From Pseudomonadota bacterium (lineage in GTDB: Bacteria > Pseudomonadota > Gammaproteobacteria > Burkholderiales > Eutrophovitaceae), in the NCBI GenBank assembly GCA_002704665.1, contig PAHB01000019.1:1-10236 (forward strand): a DNA stretch of 10,236 nucleotides, read 5' to 3'. A program made the translations under genes and the position numbers. Below are positions 7,556-10,236 of the stretch, one piece after another. The notes beneath the pieces were generated by a model, which worked only from the letters and a program-made list of their open reading frames with translations, was not told the DNA's origin and did no database searches. Position 1 is the stretch's first letter. Every line of letters begins with the position of its first letter.

Positions 7556-7825
7556 AGCTTTTACTCGAAAAAGCAATCTGAAAAATACAACGACGCTCGC
7601 ACGACACAGCTAACGCACCGGCTAGACATCCCGCTCATGTCGATCGGACACATCGAGCGAGCGTGTCAGGTGCTGGGCGTTCTGCACCGAACCTTGCGCC
7701 GGCTGCGCGATGATCGTGGCGTTAGCAAATACGCGCGGATTCAAGAGGCCCAGAACAACGTTTATCGAGCGCGTCACCAGTTGATGGACCAGCTCGATGA
7801 TCCGTACAATTTGAAGAACAAGTGA
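7556..7825 (+). pseudogene. GC-rich remnant reading frame of unknown origin
   Basis: The frame is open from 7556 (after a TAA at 7553) to TGA 7825; the only conventional start inside it is ATG 7637, which would give a 62-residue product (MSIGHIERACQVLG to DDPYNLKNK). No Shine-Dalgarno is evident before that ATG. The sequence is helical and highly charged (RTLRRLRDDR, then QEAQNNVYRARHQL) and G/C-rich at third positions, so it looks like real coding DNA from a higher-GC source. Hand count of 7621-7820 gives about 57% G+C, against clearly AT-rich flanks. Codons before the ATG (KYNDARTTQLTHRLDIPL) continue the same character. A neighbouring frame just upstream (7516-7578) reads FREQHLKLLLEKAI before a stop, so a frameshift may have broken a longer gene. 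I do not recognise the protein. It may be a decayed fragment of a mobile-element or phage gene, or a short intact gene. Confidence 0.4.
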
Positions 7826-8022
7826 GTAAAAGTGGGGCCATTTTTGGGGGTGACCCCCTGGCAGTTATACTTTTTGAAAGAAGATGAAGTAAGTGAAGAA
7901 TTTTTTTTTTATTGGAAGGTTAGTTTTTTTTTTATCATTTGGATGTCGCATAATATATATTATGTAAAGTAATGGTGTCTTCGAAAAAAACAGATGCCCC
8001 ACTCCAACCTATGTATATCATT
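7826..8022. other. AT-rich intergenic stretch with poly-T tracts and palindrome
   Basis: I see no gene here. Apart from the G/C hairpin at its left edge it holds two runs of ten T (7901-7910 and 7924-7933) and a perfect 16-base palindrome CATAATATATATTATG (7949-7964). An 8-base inverted repeat is formed by AGTGGGGC (7831-7838) and GCCCCACT (7996-8003), about 157 bases apart. An A7 run (7984-7990) would be a U-run on transcripts leaving the minus-strand methyltransferase gene, but no stable stem precedes it, so a terminator is only a guess. Confidence 0.5.
7837..7862. repeat. G/C-rich inverted repeat with T5 bulge
   Basis: A perfect 5-bp stem (GGGGG 7846-7850, loop TGA, CCCCC 7854-7858) is enclosed by a second 4-bp pair, GCCA 7837-7840 and TGGC 7859-7862, with TTTTT (7841-7845) bulged on one side. 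It begins 12 bases after the stop of the GC-rich frame. As an RNA it could be a terminator-like hairpin, but no U-run follows directly (the next is at 7871-7875). As DNA it could be a transposon end: GTGGGGCCATTTTTGGG recalls ends of some IS elements, from general memory only. Confidence 0.4.
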
Positions 8023-8817
8023 CTAGGCCCTCGTGCGGCAAAATTCATAAAGAGCAATCGCTAAACTGCTTGACACATTCAAAGATTCGATTGAACCATT
8101 GATAGGTATGTTCAGGGAAAAATCTACAAGATCCCTTAACTCAGGTCTAATTCCTCGACCCTCCGCACCAATTAAGAAAGCTGTTCTATCGGAAAAAGCC
8201 GATTTTTGATAGATACTCTCTCCATCATCGGCAGACAAGGCAATCCTTTCTCCCGTGAAAGTGTTCAAAATATCACGAATATCTGCTTTTTTACATGAAA
8301 CAACAAAATGACCGCCCATGCCGCCTCGGATACATTTTGGCGACCAAGGATCACAACTCGCCTCAGATACGAGCACTTGATCAAAATCAAAAGCAGCCGC
8401 TAGGCGTATAATAGCTCCTAAATTGCCCGGATCTTGCACTCCATCAACGAATATTAGTTGTGATTTGCTTCGATTTTCTGAAAGAATTGTCATAACACGC
8501 TGGGTAGAAATTATTGCTGACATTGCTTGAGAATGCGTTTGGGTGGCAAATTTACTATAAAGACGATCGGAAAACACGGATATTTTGGATTCAGGAAAAA
8601 TCTCCTTTAGATATTCAGGTTGATTCTGAAAGAATGAACTTGAAACTATTACATCAACTTCATCAATTCCAAACTTTTTGATGTAGTCGATAACTAACGT
8701 TTTTCCGTCTATTAAAGCTTTGCAAGCTTTTCTTCGATAAGCAGCAGATTTCTCAAGATTCACTAGCTCTTTAAATAAAACGTTTTGAGGAGATGATATT
8801 GCTTTTATTTTATACAT
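8023..8817 (-). CDS. TrmH/SpoU-family RNA 2'-O-ribose methyltransferase
   Basis: A 264-residue SPOUT-class enzyme that transfers methyl from S-adenosylmethionine to a ribose 2'-OH in rRNA or tRNA. Residues 1-100 fit the SpoU substrate-binding domain (SSPQNVLFKELVNL, then the ALIDGKTLV segment at 34-42). The catalytic, knot-forming domain has all three family motifs: motif 1 FVDGVQDPGNLGAIIRLA (123-140, with N132 and the catalytic-type R138), motif 2 LIGAEGRGI (215-223) and motif 3 IPINGSIESLNVSSSLAI (237-254). The RGGMGGHF segment (164-171) matches the usual RGSMG block. Length is normal for the family. ATG 8817 begins MYKIKAISS and gives a natural N-terminus, though no Shine-Dalgarno is visible in the AT-rich leader. 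It lies 34 bases downstream of the MaoC-like gene on the same strand and is probably co-transcribed. RlmB, TsnR-like and YsgA-like members cannot be separated by eye, so I give no symbol. Confidence 0.92.
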   Translation of the reverse strand: MYKIKAISSPQNVLFKELVNLEKSAAYRRKACKALIDGKTLVIDYIKKFGIDEVDVIVSSSFFQNQPEYLKEIFPESKISVFSDRLYSKFATQTHSQAMSAIISTQRVMTILSENRSKSQLIFVDGVQDPGNLGAIIRLAAAFDFDQVLVSEASCDPWSPKCIRGGMGGHFVVSCKKADIRDILNTFTGERIALSADDGESIYQKSAFSDRTAFLIGAEGRGIRPELRDLVDFSLNIPINGSIESLNVSSSLAIALYEFCRTRA

Positions 8818-8851
8818 AAAAACATATGAATATATAGTTAATTTAAAAGTT

Positions 8852-9313
8852 TTATATCTTTTTAGATCCAGACATCATTCTTAAGGGAGTATATTCAATA
8901 ACACAATTATCACGCTGATTAATAATTTTATTATGGGTTTTTACTAAACCATTTGACGATTTAGATGTTTTCCTAGCCTCTAACACTTCTAACTCGATGT
9001 GGATGGTGTCCCCTGTCAGAACTGGAGCAAGCACGTTCAACTCCATATTAAGAAAAGCAAGACCTGTTCCCTGCCCCGTAGAGTTCAAAGTAAGTCCCTC
9101 CGCCAGTGAGAGTACCAGCATTGCCGGTGCGGCATGACCATTAATAGCGCTATGATTTTTACGGTACTCCTTATCTATAAAAAGTGATTCGAGCATTCCT
9201 ACGCATGACACAAAATTAACGATATCTGATTCAGTAATTGTTCGGCCAAATGTCTTAAATTTATCTCCAATCTTTAACTCATCCCAAAATAATCCTTCTC
9301 CAACAAGTTTCAT
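8852..9313 (-). CDS. MaoC-like hotdog-fold protein with non-canonical active site
   Basis: A 153-residue single hotdog protein of the MaoC dehydratase / R-hydratase superfamily, which normally hydrates enoyl-CoA thioesters. It has the usual layout: FWDELKIGDKF (9-19), RTITESDIVNFV (24-35), the central helix, then MELNVLAPVLTGDTIHIELEV (90-110) and EARKTSKSSNGLV. The hydratase signature G-D-x-N-P-x-H should fall at 39-45, but the residues there are G-M-L-E-S-L-F, so both the catalytic Asp and His are absent. I recall a MaoC subfamily with a similar GM-E-LF pattern, so this may be a conserved variant and not a decayed gene; its substrate is unknown to me. ATG 9313 is preferred over an in-frame TTG at 9328 because AGAGG (9321-9325 on the minus strand) lies 7 bases upstream of the ATG. 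First gene of a minus-strand pair with the methyltransferase and divergent from the secreted protein. Confidence 0.85.
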   Translation of the reverse strand: MKLVGEGLFWDELKIGDKFKTFGRTITESDIVNFVSCVGMLESLFIDKEYRKNHSAINGHAAPAMLVLSLAEGLTLNSTGQGTGLAFLNMELNVLAPVLTGDTIHIELEVLEARKTSKSSNGLVKTHNKIINQRDNCVIEYTPLRMMSGSKKI

Positions 9314-9320
9314 GAGAAAT

Positions 9321-9325
9321 CCTCT
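9321..9325 (-). promoter_or_regulatory. Shine-Dalgarno that fixes the MaoC-like start
   Basis: The minus-strand AGAGG, read from plus-strand CCTCT, lies 7 bases upstream of ATG 9313. An upstream in-frame TTG at 9328 overlaps this site, making it an unlikely start. Confidence 0.65.
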
Positions 9326-9332
9326 CAAAAAA

Positions 9333-9362
9333 ATATTAATTTACAATAATTTAGTGTGACAA
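9333..9362 (-). promoter_or_regulatory. Possible sigma-70-like promoter for the MaoC-like gene
   Basis: On the minus strand TTGTCA (plus 9357-9362, 5 of 6 to consensus -35) is followed after 18 bases by TAATAT (plus 9333-9338, 4 of 6 to consensus -10). A transcript would start near 9326, just ahead of the Shine-Dalgarno. The DNA is AT-rich, so chance matches are likely. No comparable site stands out for the divergent plus-strand gene. Confidence 0.3.
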
Positions 9363-9405
9363 CGGAATTTTAAAACTTAATGAGTTTGTGACGATACTCT
9401 TTAAG

Positions 9406-10236
9406 ATGAAAATTAATATTTCGTTAACACATTTTATACTGAGCCCAAAGCCATATAAGACATTAATTATATGTTCTTTTTTAGCTTTTTCATGCTTTAC
9501 TGAAACTGTATTAGCGCACACAAATTCTGTTTGTTATGTCAATTCTGGTCCTGGATCTGTCACCTTTTGGTATGGCTCATGGCATGGTGGCACAAATTTT
9601 ACCGAGGGTGAGTTAAAACTTACTGGTACCGGAGGAACTATTTATGGACCAGCAATAGTTGAATTCACCACAGTTGTTCAAACCACTCCCAGTGGATGCG
9701 TTGCAGGAACCAACTATTTTAACACCAATGGAACAGATCTTATTGCATATGGATCCGATACTGGCATTAATTGGCAGTCGTACTCATGGCAGGGAGTCAC
9801 ATTCACTGGTCTTGCAATAGGAAACTATAGTTTCGAGTATATTCCCGTTGGACACGCAGAATCAAAATTTTCAGGCTCCCCTACCGCTGATTGGGAACCA
9901 GTGCCAGGGATTCGATCAGCTGCGGTAACTCTGGATTCCTCAGATATCGGTAATACAGTTTCTTTATCCAATACAGTCCCGGCTGATAACACCACAGAAC
10001 TAAATTTAACCGTTCAAACAGTGGAAATGGTTTTCGATCAGATAGTTAATATTGGTACGGGTGTTATCAAATTGATTAAAACGGCAACCAATAGTGTTGT
10101 GGAGTCTCTTGATGTCACAAGTGGCAGTGTAACTGGTGGTGGTACTAACACGATAATAGCTCAGTGGACTAATGCTCTAGAGCATTCGACAAGTTATTGT
10201 GTCCAAATAGACAATACTGCTCTGATAGCAACCGAC
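9406..10236 (+). CDS. Secreted protein with Big_5-like domain, N-terminal part (3' end outside window)
   Basis: A frame open from ATG 9406 to the window edge (277 codons, no stop), so the gene is truncated on the right. Residues 1-37 look like a Sec signal peptide with a long basic lead, a hydrophobic core (about 19-30) and likely cleavage after VLA, before His38. Residues 38-185 form a beta-rich, Gly/Thr/Trp-rich region (SVTFWYGSWHGGTNFTEGEL at 51-70) with cysteines at 43 and 98; I do not recognise this domain. From about 190 the sequence NTVPADNTTELN, VEMVFDQIVNIGTGVIKLI, VVESLDVTS and STSYCVQIDNTAL matches the layout of Big_5 (SbsA Ig-like) domains seen in large surface and adhesin-type proteins, so more repeats may follow. 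No good Shine-Dalgarno is seen (only TTTAAG). It is divergent from the MaoC-like gene across 92 bases. A cell-surface or exported adhesin/structural role is inferred. Confidence 0.78.
   Translation, partial: MKINISLTHFILSPKPYKTLIICSFLAFSCFTETVLAHTNSVCYVNSGPGSVTFWYGSWHGGTNFTEGELKLTGTGGTIYGPAIVEFTTVVQTTPSGCVAGTNYFNTNGTDLIAYGSDTGINWQSYSWQGVTFTGLAIGNYSFEYIPVGHAESKFSGSPTADWEPVPGIRSAAVTLDSSDIGNTVSLSNTVPADNTTELNLTVQTVEMVFDQIVNIGTGVIKLIKTATNSVVESLDVTSGSVTGGGTNTIIAQWTNALEHSTSYCVQIDNTALIATD

Noticed and set aside
7505..8790. A 13-base direct repeat AAACGTTTTGAGG at 7505-7517 and 8778-8790, possibly a duplicated piece of the methyltransferase gene start.
   Set aside because: The second copy is ordinary coding sequence (PQNVLF), similarity does not extend convincingly beyond 13 bases, and one such match is expected by chance in 10 kb of AT-rich DNA.
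1..10236. CRISPR arrays, tRNA or rRNA genes, toxin-antitoxin or defence genes, integrase genes.
   Set aside because: No regularly spaced repeats, cloverleaf-like sequence, rRNA-like sequence or recognisable defence or recombinase motifs were seen on reading both strands.

Overview
The window looks like chromosomal DNA of a low-GC Gram-negative bacterium. The coding regions are AT-rich and intergenic gaps are short. The holB-tatD pairing and the MaoC subfamily at the right make a marine-type alphaproteobacterium my best guess, but that is inference from gene order and style, not from a marker gene.

Left part (2-1481, + strand): the C-terminal two thirds of the DNA polymerase III delta' subunit (holB, cut by the window edge) is followed one base later by a TatD-family metal-dependent deoxyribonuclease. 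Middle (1552-7162, + strand): a complete five-gene peptide/nickel-type (Dpp/Opp) ABC importer in the order permease, permease, solute-binding lipoprotein, ATPase, ATPase. Gaps are 3, 21 and 9 bases and the two ATPase genes overlap by 11, so it should be one transcript. Together the genes encode an outward-facing binding protein, a two-subunit membrane channel and a cytoplasmic ATPase heterodimer; the substrate cannot be read from sequence.

Right of the importer (7163-8022) lies a patchwork: a small minus-strand protein with a hydrophobic N-terminal segment, then a GC-rich island of about 240 bases (about 57% G+C by hand count over 7621-7820) holding an unrecognised, probably remnant reading frame. 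After that comes an AT-rich gene-free stretch with G/C hairpins, two T10 tracts and a 16-base palindrome. This is the only stretch that looks acquired or decayed.

Right part: two minus-strand genes, a MaoC-like hotdog protein that lacks the usual hydratase Asp/His pair and, downstream of it, a TrmH/SpoU-family RNA 2'-O-ribose methyltransferase. Divergent from them starts a secreted protein with an N-terminal signal peptide, an unrecognised beta-rich domain and a Big_5-like (SbsA Ig-like) domain; it runs off the right edge.

I found no convincing undescribed multi-gene system. The points most worth checking are the GC-rich remnant, the degenerate MaoC active site and the unassigned N-terminal domain of the secreted protein.
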